From the NCBI GenBank assembly GCA_947448675.1, contig CANFOR010000138.1:1-7543 (forward strand): a DNA stretch of 7,543 nucleotides, in the 5' to 3' direction. This DNA comes from Betaproteobacteria bacterium. Lineage in GTDB: Bacteria; Pseudomonadota; Gammaproteobacteria; Burkholderiales; Burkholderiaceae_C. Positions 1 through 5,892 of the stretch are shown here, piece after piece; positions within the stretch are counted from its first letter, which is position 1; every line of letters begins with the position of its first letter. The translations under genes were made by a program, and so were the position numbers. The notes beneath the pieces are model-generated. The model saw only the letters and a list, made by a program, of their open reading frames with translations, was not told the DNA's origin and made no database searches.

Positions 1-459
1 CGCGCCGGTGTTGCCGCCGGGGAAGTTAACGATGTTGTATTTGGCATAGAACTCGCGCATCAATTTCAGGCCATTGCCCTCCACCATCCAAGCCGTCATT
101 TGGCGGCTGTTCAGGCCAAAGGGAATCGCGCAGCCCAGGGCGAAGGTTTCGTCTTTGCCAAAGAAGTAATAGGGCGCAGTGTGGCAGGCTTCGACCGAAC
201 CTTGCTGCACGCCGTCGACCACGCCAAAAGCGGGCATCAGCTCGCCTGCAGCATGCACCGAGACTTCAAACTTGCCGCCCGACATGTTTTTGACGGCTTT
301 GGCAAACACTTCGGCAGCGCCAAAAATGGTGTCCAGCGATTTGGGAAAGCTCGACGCCAAGCGCCAGCGCACTGCGGCCTGGGCATGCACAGCCGGTGCC
401 GCGCCAGCGGCCAACACGCCAGCAATGCCAGCGTTTTTAAGAATTGAACGACGATCCAT
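1..459 (-). CDS. TRAP transporter solute-binding protein, N-terminal part (3' end outside window)
   Basis: The first 153 codons of a periplasmic substrate-binding protein of the DctP/TakP type (TRAP transporters). Such proteins bind a carboxylate-like solute and hand it to a two-part membrane permease driven by the ion gradient. The start ATG is at 459-457, with GGAG (CTCC at 465-468 on the plus strand) five bases upstream, which fixes the start. The N-terminus carries a twin-arginine export signal: DRRSILKN, a hydrophobic Ala/Gly/Val stretch to about residue 23, then a VHAQA cleavage-like site. The mature protein begins AVRWRLASSFPKSLDTIFGAAEVFAK, spaced here as AVRWRLASSF then PKSLDTIFGAAEVFAK, followed by GGKFEVSVHAAGEL and GVQQGSVEACHTAPYYFFGK, both typical of this family. 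Families of this type are about 350-370 residues, so over half is missing. The ligand cannot be assigned. The permease genes, if linked, lie to the left. It is co-directional with dxs but separated by 129 bases and has its own ribosome site, so it is probably transcribed separately. Confidence 0.88.
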   Translation of the reverse strand, partial: MDRRSILKNAGIAGVLAAGAAPAVHAQAAVRWRLASSFPKSLDTIFGAAEVFAKAVKNMSGGKFEVSVHAAGELMPAFGVVDGVQQGSVEACHTAPYYFFGKDETFALGCAIPFGLNSRQMTAWMVEGNGLKLMREFYAKYNIVNFPGGNTGA

Positions 460-588
460 ACATACTCCGTTGAAATAGGAAAGGGTTTGCATGCTAGTGA
501 AAGCAGGTGCGTCGATTGTAGGAAGCGCAGCGGGCTTTGCGTTGGGGGTTTCCCCTTGTTTGCCTCGCTGTGTTGCCGTGCGCCAACG

Positions 589-2493
589 CTATGCTGCAAT
601 TTTGATAGCTGGAAACGCGCTTGGAATAAGGCTTGCGAAGCGTTTTTGTATTGAGGCGGCAATGCCTGCAGCGTCTAAACCCTGCAAAGCCAAGAGCTTG
701 GCCGGGTCACCATGCTCGATGAATTCGTCGCGCAAACCCAGGTGCAGCAGGGGTTTTTCTAGGCCCGCAGCCTGCAGGGCCTCGCCCACCGCGCTACCCG
801 CGCCGCCCATGATCGCGCCTTCTTCCAGCGTGACCAAGGCTGCGTGCGTGGCGGCCACTTGCAAGAGTAGTTCGACGTCGAGCGGTTTAGCCCAGCGCAT
901 GTTGACCACGGTGGCGTTGATGGCTTCAGCGGCCTGCAGCGCAGGGTAGAGCAGGGTGCCAAAAGCTAAGATGGCAATGCCGCTACCCTGGCGGCGCACT
1001 TCGCCCTTGCCGTAGGGCAGGGCTTGTAAGTCGGCCAAGGGCGCTACGCCCGCGCCCGCACCGCGCGGGTAGCGCACGGCCACCGGGTGGTTTTGCGCAA
1101 AGGCGCTGCTGAGCAGGGCGCGGCATTCGCGCTCGTCGGCCGGGCAGGCAATGCCCATGTTAGGGATGCAGCGCAAAAAGGGAATGTCGTAAGCGCCCGC
1201 GTGGGTGGCACCGTCGGCCCCCACCAAACCCGCGCGGTCCAGCGCAAACACCACCGGCAGGTTTTGCAGGGCTACATCGTGGATGAGCTGGTCGTAACCG
1301 CGCTGCAAAAAGGTGGAGTAGATCGCCACCACGGGTTTCAGGCTCTCGCAGGCCATTCCTGCAGCGAATGTCACCGCGTGCTGCTCGGCAATGCCCACGT
1401 CGTAGTAGCGGCTGGGGAAGCGCTTTTCAAACTCGACCATGCCCGAGCCTTCGCGCATGGCCGGGGTGATGCCCACCAAACGCTGGTCTTGCGCGGCCAT
1501 GTCGCACAGCCATTGGCCAAAGACCTGGGTGAAGGTGGTTTTAGGGGCCGTGGCGGGCTTTACCAGACCGATAGACGGGTCAAACTTGCCTGGGCCATGG
1601 TAGGCCACCGGGTCTGCCTCGGCGAGCTGGTAGCCCTGGCCTTTTTTGGTCACCACGTGCAAAAACTGCGGGCCCGTCAAATGCTTGATGTTCTCTAGCG
1701 TAGGAATGAGCGAGTCGAGGTCGTGGCCGTCAATCGGGCCAATGTAGTTAAAGCCAAATTTTTCAAACAGCGTGGCGGGTACCACCATGCCCTTGGCGTG
1801 CTCTTCAAAACGTTTGGCCAACTCGAACAGCGGCGGCACCGGTTTGAGCACCTGCTTGCCAACGTTTTTGGCAGCGGCGTAAAACTGCCCGCTCATCAGC
1901 TGGGCCAGGTAGCGGTTGAGCGCGCCCACCGGCGGGCTGATCGACATGTCGTTGTCGTTCAACACCACCAGCAGTTTGCAGTCGGCTACGCCCGCGTTGT
2001 TGAGCGCCTCAAAAGCCATTCCTGCGCTCATGGCGCCGTCGCCGATGATGGCCACCGCGTGCCGGTCTTCGCCCTTGGTTTTGGCCGCCATGGCCATGCC
2101 CAGTGCGGCCGAGATACTGGTGCTGGAATGCGCGGTGCCAAAGGTGTCGTAGGCGCTCTCGCTGCGCTGCGGAAAGCCCGACAGGCCACCGAGCTGGCGC
2201 AGGCTGTGCATGCGCTCGCGTCGCCCCGTGAGAATTTTGTGCGGATAGGTTTGGTGGCCCACGTCCCAGACCAAACGGTCCTCAGGCGTGTTGAACACAT
2301 AGTGCAGGGCGATGGTGAGCTCCACTGTGCCCAGGTTGGAGCTCAAATGCCCGCCGGTTTGCGCCACGCTATGCAACACAAAGGCGCGCAACTCTTGGGC
2401 CAATTGGCCGAGCTGGGCGCGGGGCAGGGCGCGCAAATCATGCGGGCCTGCAATGCTGGGCAACAAGGGTTTGGGCGTGATGGCGTCGATCAT
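589..2493 (-). CDS. dxs: 1-deoxy-D-xylulose-5-phosphate synthase
   Basis: Cytoplasmic thiamine-diphosphate enzyme that condenses pyruvate and glyceraldehyde 3-phosphate into 1-deoxy-D-xylulose 5-phosphate, the first step of the MEP isoprenoid pathway and a precursor of thiamine and pyridoxal. The product is 634 residues and matches the family end to end: TGGHLSSNLGTVELT (residues 46-60), WDVGHQTYPHKILTGRR (76-92), the ThDP/Mg motif GDGAMSAGMAFEALNNAG beginning at residue 151, LNDNDMSIS (178-186), and the pyrimidine-domain motif IAEQHAVTFAAGMA with Glu370 at the position of the catalytic Glu of the E. coli enzyme. DRAGLVGADG (419-428) and the transketolase C-terminal domain with EEGAIMGGAGS follow. 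The E. coli protein ends at a position equivalent to residue 620; here 14 more residues (SLIPSAFPAIKIAA) are encoded by repeat R1. The ATG start lies against repeat R2, and I see no Shine-Dalgarno sequence before it. It is the last gene of the xseB-ispA-dxs cluster. Confidence 0.97.
   Translation of the reverse strand: MIDAITPKPLLPSIAGPHDLRALPRAQLGQLAQELRAFVLHSVAQTGGHLSSNLGTVELTIALHYVFNTPEDRLVWDVGHQTYPHKILTGRRERMHSLRQLGGLSGFPQRSESAYDTFGTAHSSTSISAALGMAMAAKTKGEDRHAVAIIGDGAMSAGMAFEALNNAGVADCKLLVVLNDNDMSISPPVGALNRYLAQLMSGQFYAAAKNVGKQVLKPVPPLFELAKRFEEHAKGMVVPATLFEKFGFNYIGPIDGHDLDSLIPTLENIKHLTGPQFLHVVTKKGQGYQLAEADPVAYHGPGKFDPSIGLVKPATAPKTTFTQVFGQWLCDMAAQDQRLVGITPAMREGSGMVEFEKRFPSRYYDVGIAEQHAVTFAAGMACESLKPVVAIYSTFLQRGYDQLIHDVALQNLPVVFALDRAGLVGADGATHAGAYDIPFLRCIPNMGIACPADERECRALLSSAFAQNHPVAVRYPRGAGAGVAPLADLQALPYGKGEVRRQGSGIAILAFGTLLYPALQAAEAINATVVNMRWAKPLDVELLLQVAATHAALVTLEEGAIMGGAGSAVGEALQAAGLEKPLLHLGLRDEFIEHGDPAKLLALQGLDAAGIAASIQKRFASLIPSAFPAIKIAA
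600..648 (+). repeat. Short interspersed repeat, copy R1 (encodes the Dxs C-terminus)
   Basis: The core is 43 bases (606-648), starting TAGCT and ending TTTTTG, preceded by TTTTGA. It aligns without gaps to R2 (2509-2551) and to the reverse complement of R3 (6346-6388). By my hand count it shares 20 of 43 positions with R2 and 26 of 43 with R3, concentrated in TAGCT (1-5), ACGC (10-13) and TTTT (38-41). Within it AAACGC (613-618) and GCGTTT (640-645) form a perfect 6-base inverted repeat. The element overlaps the 3' end of dxs, lies antisense to it, and provides its last codons. Similar degenerate repeats are, from memory, common in Comamonadaceae; that is recollection, not a search. Confidence 0.6.
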
Positions 2494-2552
2494 GTACTAC
2501 TTTTTTGATAGCTGCTTACGCATATCCAGAGCGCGTTTGCGGCTGTTTTCAT
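2490..2552 (-). other. Mini-ORF bridging ispA and dxs, within repeat R2 (possible translational-coupling leader)
   Basis: An ATG (2552-2550) directly follows the ispA stop TAA, giving TAAATG. It opens a 20-codon frame beginning MKTAANALW and ending SSYQKSST. Its TGA (2492-2490) overlaps the dxs ATG (2493-2491) as ATGA. These contacts are seen directly. That ribosomes use the frame to carry on from ispA to dxs is inference. There is no Shine-Dalgarno sequence for it, and the peptide resembles nothing I know. It may be a chance product of the repeat. Confidence 0.25.
2501..2551 (+). repeat. Short interspersed repeat, copy R2 (ispA-dxs junction)
   Basis: The core is 2509-2551, preceded by a run of six T and GA. 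It shares TAGCTG, ACGC at core positions 10-13 and TTTT at core positions 38-41 with R1, at identical spacing. It fills almost the whole 59-base gap between the ispA stop and the dxs start, so it has probably replaced or displaced the original intergenic sequence, including any dxs ribosome-binding site. The terminal bases of ispA (CAAAATTAA on the coding strand) abut its outer edge. Confidence 0.6.
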
Positions 2553-3449
2553 TTAATTTTGGCGTTCTACGACCATTTTTGCCAAGGCTGCCAAGGCTCG
2601 CGTGTCGGCCAAGCTGCTGCGCTGCAATGCGGCCAAGGCCTGGGCCAGCAGATCGGTAGCGTAGGCGCGTGAACGCGCTAGGCCGAGCAAAGATACATAG
2701 GTAGGCTTGTCGTTCTGGGCATCTTTGCCAGCGGTTTTGCCCAGCGTGGCTGAGTCGGCGGTGACGTCCAAAATATCGTCCACCACCTGAAACGCCAGGC
2801 CCAGCGCCGCGCCGTACTGCGCTAGCGATTCTGTAGCGAGCGGGCTAGCACTGGCGCAGGCTGCACCCATCTCGACGCTGGCTTGCAAGAGCGCCCCAGT
2901 TTTCAGCTGGTGCATTTGGCGCAGTTGGGCTTCGCTCAAAGCTTGGCCCACGCTGGCCAGGTCGATGGCCTGGCCACCGGCCATGCCCCGGTAGCCCGCA
3001 GCGCTGGCCAACAGGCGGCACAGCTGGGCTTGCATGCTGGCGGGCACGCTCGGGCCCTCAGGCGTGAGCAGCTCAAAAGCCAGAGCTTGCAAGGCGTCGC
3101 CCGCCAGCAGGGCAGGTGCTTGGCCAAACTGCACATGCACGGTGGGCTTGCCCCGGCGCAGCACGTCGTTGTCCATACAGGGCATGTCATCGTGCACCAA
3201 AGAATAGGCGTGGATCAGCTCCACCGCACAGGCGGCGCGCAACGCTGCGTCGGCATTGCCGCCGACGCTCTCACAAGCTGCCAGCACCAGCAAAGGGCGC
3301 AGACGTTTGCCGCCGTCGAGCACGGCGTAGCGCATGGCCTGGCCCAGGCCGGCAGGGGCTTGTGGGGCGATCCATTCGCCCAGCGCGCTTTCTACGCGCG
3401 CCAGATGGGCGGCGCACCATGGCTCGAATGCGGCGGGCGCGGCGGGCAT
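2553..3449 (-). CDS. ispA: Farnesyl diphosphate synthase (short-chain E-polyprenyl diphosphate synthase)
   Basis: Cytoplasmic head-to-tail prenyltransferase that adds two isopentenyl diphosphates to dimethylallyl diphosphate to give farnesyl diphosphate, feeding quinone, undecaprenyl and heme side-chain synthesis. About 298 residues from the start chosen here. Visible motifs in order: GGKRLRPLLV (about residues 46-55), the first Asp-rich motif HAYSLVHDDMPCMDND (DDMPCMD at 87-93), RRGKPTVH, GGQAIDL, QLKTGALL (about 181-188), the second Asp-rich motif FQVVDDILDV (DDILD at 224-228), and a KPTYVSLLGL block. Tyr five residues before the first Asp-rich motif fits a C15-type chain-length determinant. 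I chose the ATG at 3449-3447, which overlaps the xseB TGA as TGATG, a classic coupled arrangement. An in-frame GTG at 3464 would add five residues; GGAG (CTCC at 3475-3478) lies ten bases before it, so it remains possible. The stop touches repeat R2. Confidence 0.95.
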   Translation of the reverse strand: MPAAPAAFEPWCAAHLARVESALGEWIAPQAPAGLGQAMRYAVLDGGKRLRPLLVLAACESVGGNADAALRAACAVELIHAYSLVHDDMPCMDNDVLRRGKPTVHVQFGQAPALLAGDALQALAFELLTPEGPSVPASMQAQLCRLLASAAGYRGMAGGQAIDLASVGQALSEAQLRQMHQLKTGALLQASVEMGAACASASPLATESLAQYGAALGLAFQVVDDILDVTADSATLGKTAGKDAQNDKPTYVSLLGLARSRAYATDLLAQALAALQRSSLADTRALAALAKMVVERQN

Positions 3450-3688
3450 CACGCGCTGGTCCACGGTTTGAGCGCTCCGTCGTCGAGTACCTGCACCTGC
3501 TCTTCAATGGCTTGCAGCTTGCTGCGGCAAAAGCCCAGCAACTGTGCGCCGCGTTGGTAGCCGCTGAGTAACTCGTCGAGTGGCAATTGGCCTGAGTCGA
3601 GGCGAGAGAGCAATTGCTCTAGCTCTTGCAGCCCCGCCTCGTAGGTAGCCGGTAGGGCGGGAGCGGTAGGAGTTGTAGTTTTGGGCAT
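3449..3688 (-). CDS. xseB: Exodeoxyribonuclease VII small subunit
   Basis: Small subunit of exonuclease VII, which assembles in several copies around the XseA catalytic subunit. The complex degrades single-stranded DNA in both directions to short oligonucleotides. The 79-residue product has the usual length and layout: a short Pro/Thr/Ala-rich N-terminus (residues 1-15), then the diagnostic helix YEAGLQELEQLLSRLDSGQL (16-35), PLDELLSGYQRGAQLL and a second helix LGFCRSKLQAIEEQVQVL with heptad-like spacing, ending DDGALKPW. xseA is not in the window, which is usual because the two subunits are often unlinked. It is the first gene of the xseB-ispA-dxs cluster, and its stop overlaps the start of ispA by one base. 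I see no strong Shine-Dalgarno sequence before its ATG. Confidence 0.93.
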   Translation of the reverse strand: MPKTTTPTAPALPATYEAGLQELEQLLSRLDSGQLPLDELLSGYQRGAQLLGFCRSKLQAIEEQVQVLDDGALKPWTSA

Positions 3689-3763
3689 ACGGCGCGAAGC
3701 GGGCGGTTTCTGGATACGAAAGGGGCAAAGGGTGGAGCAAGGGGAGAAAACAGCGAATAACGC

Positions 3764-3790
3764 ATTTTAGACTGGGGGCTACAATGCCCC
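3764..3790. promoter_or_regulatory. Divergent promoter candidates between xseB and the Rieske oxygenase gene
   Basis: The gap between the two divergent genes must hold promoters for both. On the plus strand TACAAT (3780-3785) matches a sigma-70 -10 box at five of six bases, and it sits exactly between the arms of a perfect inverted repeat, GGGGC (3775-3779) and GCCCC (3786-3790). On the minus strand TAAAAT (plus-strand ATTTTA, 3764-3769) is a -10-like hexamer pointing at xseB. Neither has a recognisable TTGACA-like -35 box at 16-18 bases, so both are tentative. The flanking palindrome could be an operator overlapping the -10 element, but no regulator is encoded nearby. Confidence 0.35.
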
Positions 3791-3845
3791 ATCCCCCCTA
3801 ATGCACGAGCCTACCGATGCGTGGAGGGCCCCGCCTCGTTTACCC

Positions 3846-4976
3846 ATGTCCGATTTAAGCCTCCCACTCCAAGCCGCGGGCCAGCAGCTCAGCGTTTCTA
3901 GCTACTTTGATGAAGCGCTGTTTCAGCGCGAGATGCAAGGCATCTTTGCCAGCGGCCCACGCTATCTGGGCCACGAGCTGGCCGTGCCCAAAGTAGGTGA
4001 CTACTACGCGCTGCCGCAAGAAGGTGGCGGCCGCAGCCTGCTGCGCACCGAGACGGGCGTGGAGCTGCTCTCCAACGTCTGCCGCCACCGCCAAGCCATC
4101 ATGCTGCAAGGCCGGGGCCACCTCTCGCCAGTGCAGGGCAGCAATATCGTTTGCCCGCTGCACCGCTGGACCTACAGCGCTGCTGCGGCCAACCCCGGCC
4201 AACTGATCGGTGCACCGCACTTCAAAGCCGACCCCTGCCTGAACCTGCAACGCTACGCCACCAGTACCTGGAACGGTTTGATTTTTGAGCAGCCACCCCT
4301 GGGCAGTGGCCGCGACCCGGCCCAAGAACTCTCGGCCATGGCCGCTGCCAGCGAGCTGGACTTTAGCGGCTATGTGTTCGACCGCGCCCATGTGCACGAG
4401 TGCCCCTACAACTGGAAGACCTTCATCGAGGTCTACCTGGAGGACTACCACGTTGGCCCCTTCCACCCCGGTCTGGGCCAGTTTGTCGCCTGCGAAGACT
4501 TGCGCTGGGAACTGAGCCCGCACTACTCGGTGCAAACCGTGGGCGTGTCCGACAAACTGGGCAAGCCCGGCACCGACGTCTACCAGCGCTGGCACGACGC
4601 GGTGCTGAACTTTCGCAACGGCGAACCGCCCAAGCATGGTGCGATTTGGCTCACCTACTACCCGCACATCATGGTCGAGTGGTACCCGCATGTGCTGGTG
4701 GTCAGCACCCTGGTGCCGCGTGGGCCGCAGCACACCACCAATGTGGTGGAGTTTTTCTACCCCGAAGAAATCGCCGCCTTTGAGCGCGAGTTCATCGAAG
4801 CCCAGCAAGCCGCCTACATGGAAACCTGCGTTGAAGACGACGAAATCGCGTTGCGCATGGACGCTGGCCGCAAAGCCTTGATGCAACGCGGCGACAACGA
4901 GTCCGGCCCCTACCAAAGCCCGATGGAAGACGGCATGCAGCATTTTCATGAGTGGTACCGTAGGGCGATGGTGTAG
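3846..4976 (+). CDS. Rieske non-heme iron oxygenase, alpha-subunit type (aromatic ring-hydroxylating dioxygenase family)
   Basis: Predicted soluble oxygenase: a Rieske [2Fe-2S] domain passes electrons to a mononuclear iron site that activates O2 on an organic substrate. Numbered from the ATG at 3846 (376 residues), the cluster ligands are Cys79-x-His81 (NVCRHRQA) and Cys103-x2-His106 (VCPLHRWTY). The catalytic domain has EVYLEDYHVGPFHPGLG with iron ligands His202 and His207 and bridging Asp200. The third ligand is probably an Asp in VEDDEIALRMDAGR (about 329-342). The N-terminal segment MSDLSLPLQAAGQ looks like the natural start. An upstream in-frame ATG at 3801 adds 15 residues and has no Shine-Dalgarno, though GGAGG at 3823-3827 is too far (18 bases) from 3846 to settle it. 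No beta subunit, ferredoxin or reductase gene is in the window, so electrons must come from elsewhere. First gene of a likely operon with the next two. The substrate is unknown, and 'aromatic' is only a family name. Confidence 0.88.
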   Translation: MSDLSLPLQAAGQQLSVSSYFDEALFQREMQGIFASGPRYLGHELAVPKVGDYYALPQEGGGRSLLRTETGVELLSNVCRHRQAIMLQGRGHLSPVQGSNIVCPLHRWTYSAAAANPGQLIGAPHFKADPCLNLQRYATSTWNGLIFEQPPLGSGRDPAQELSAMAAASELDFSGYVFDRAHVHECPYNWKTFIEVYLEDYHVGPFHPGLGQFVACEDLRWELSPHYSVQTVGVSDKLGKPGTDVYQRWHDAVLNFRNGEPPKHGAIWLTYYPHIMVEWYPHVLVVSTLVPRGPQHTTNVVEFFYPEEIAAFEREFIEAQQAAYMETCVEDDEIALRMDAGRKALMQRGDNESGPYQSPMEDGMQHFHEWYRRAMV

Positions 4977-5874
4977 CTTGCAAGCTCTGTGGATGCTGTT
5001 GGCCTCGCTGCTTTTTGCCAGCATGGGCGTGTGCGTCAAAATCGCTTCGGCATTTTTTAGCAGCGCTGAACTGGTGTTTTGGCGCGGCGTGATCGGCGTG
5101 CTCTTCATGGGCGCTTTTGCCCGTGCGCGCGGCGTGTCTTTGCGCACTGCAGTGCCAGGCATGCACCTGTGGCGCGCCACGGTCGGCGTGGTGGCGCTCA
5201 GCGCCTGGTTTTATGCGATTGCCCATTTGCCACTGCCCACGGCCATGACGCTCAACTACATGAGCAGCGTGTGGATCGCGGCGTTCTTGGTCGGCGGCTC
5301 TTTGCTCTTGCCCAAAGACGGCAAAGCGGGCAAAAGTCTGGCGCAAGGCCCCTTGGTGCTCACTGTGTTGGCAGGCTTTGCGGGCGTGGTGCTGATGCTG
5401 CAGCCCACCATTGACAAAAACCAAGGCTTTGCCGGTTTGATTGGCCTGCTCTCGGGCATGTGCGCGGCCTTTGCCTACATGCAGGTCATGGCGCTGGCGC
5501 GCAGCGGCGAGCCCGACAGCCGCACGGTGTTTTATTTTGCTGTGGGCACCGTGTTGGCGGGGGCCGTTGGCATGGCATTCACGGGCCTGTCTACCTGGAA
5601 CTGGCAGCACGCGCTGTGGCTCATCCCGGTGGGCGTGCTGGCCTCGCTGGGCCAGCTGTGCATGACGCGCGCCTACAGCCGGGGCGCTACCCTGGTGGTG
5701 GCCAATTTGCAGTACGCGGGCATCATTTTCTCGGCGCTCTACAGCCTGCTGTTTTTTGGCGATTCGATTCCCCTGGTCGGCTGGCTGGGCATGGCCTTGA
5801 TCGTGGCCAGTGGCATTGGGGCTACTGTGCTGCGCGCCCGCGCCGCACCCGACGCGCCCGCTGAAGAACATTAA
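4948..5874 (+). CDS. DMT superfamily (EamA-type) inner-membrane transporter
   Basis: Ten-helix transporter of the drug/metabolite superfamily, 308 residues, made of two EamA repeats. Hydrophobic segments are visible at roughly 12-32, 40-58, 75-92, 97-121, 134-152, 160-183, 193-213, 222-240, 248-270 and 276-296. Family-typical sequence includes LLASLLFASMGVCVKIAS near the N-terminus, ELVFWRGVIG, LPTAMTLNYMSSVWIA in helix 4 and the second-half equivalent GATLVVANLQYAGIIFSALY. The C-terminus is short and cytosolic. The annotated ATG gives a 29-base overlap with the end of the oxygenase gene and has no close Shine-Dalgarno. ATG at 4993 (MLLASLLF...), just after the oxygenase stop, is a realistic alternative start and still keeps the first helix mostly intact. 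The tight coupling suggests it moves a substrate or product of the oxygenase, but the family covers many metabolites and direction cannot be read from the sequence. Confidence 0.88.
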   Translation: MSGTVGRWCSLQALWMLLASLLFASMGVCVKIASAFFSSAELVFWRGVIGVLFMGAFARARGVSLRTAVPGMHLWRATVGVVALSAWFYAIAHLPLPTAMTLNYMSSVWIAAFLVGGSLLLPKDGKAGKSLAQGPLVLTVLAGFAGVVLMLQPTIDKNQGFAGLIGLLSGMCAAFAYMQVMALARSGEPDSRTVFYFAVGTVLAGAVGMAFTGLSTWNWQHALWLIPVGVLASLGQLCMTRAYSRGATLVVANLQYAGIIFSALYSLLFFGDSIPLVGWLGMALIVASGIGATVLRARAAPDAPAEEH

Positions 5875-5892
5875 TCCTGCGAAAGGCATTGC

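Noticed and set aside
515..520. TACAAT on the minus strand upstream of the TRAP solute-binding gene, as a -10 box.
   Set aside because: No -35-like hexamer lies at 16-18 bases, and a single five-of-six hexamer match is expected by chance.
539..589. Inverted repeat GCGTTGG (539-545) and CCAACGC (583-589) enclosing a small GGGG-TTT-CCCC hairpin just after the dxs stop, as a possible terminator.
   Set aside because: The arms are only 7 bases, 37 bases apart, and no T-run follows on the minus strand, so I cannot support an intrinsic terminator here.
1087..2508. Plus-strand open frames of 203 and 261 codons opposite dxs.
   Set aside because: They are antisense shadows of a strongly conserved enzyme gene, with no recognisable domain.
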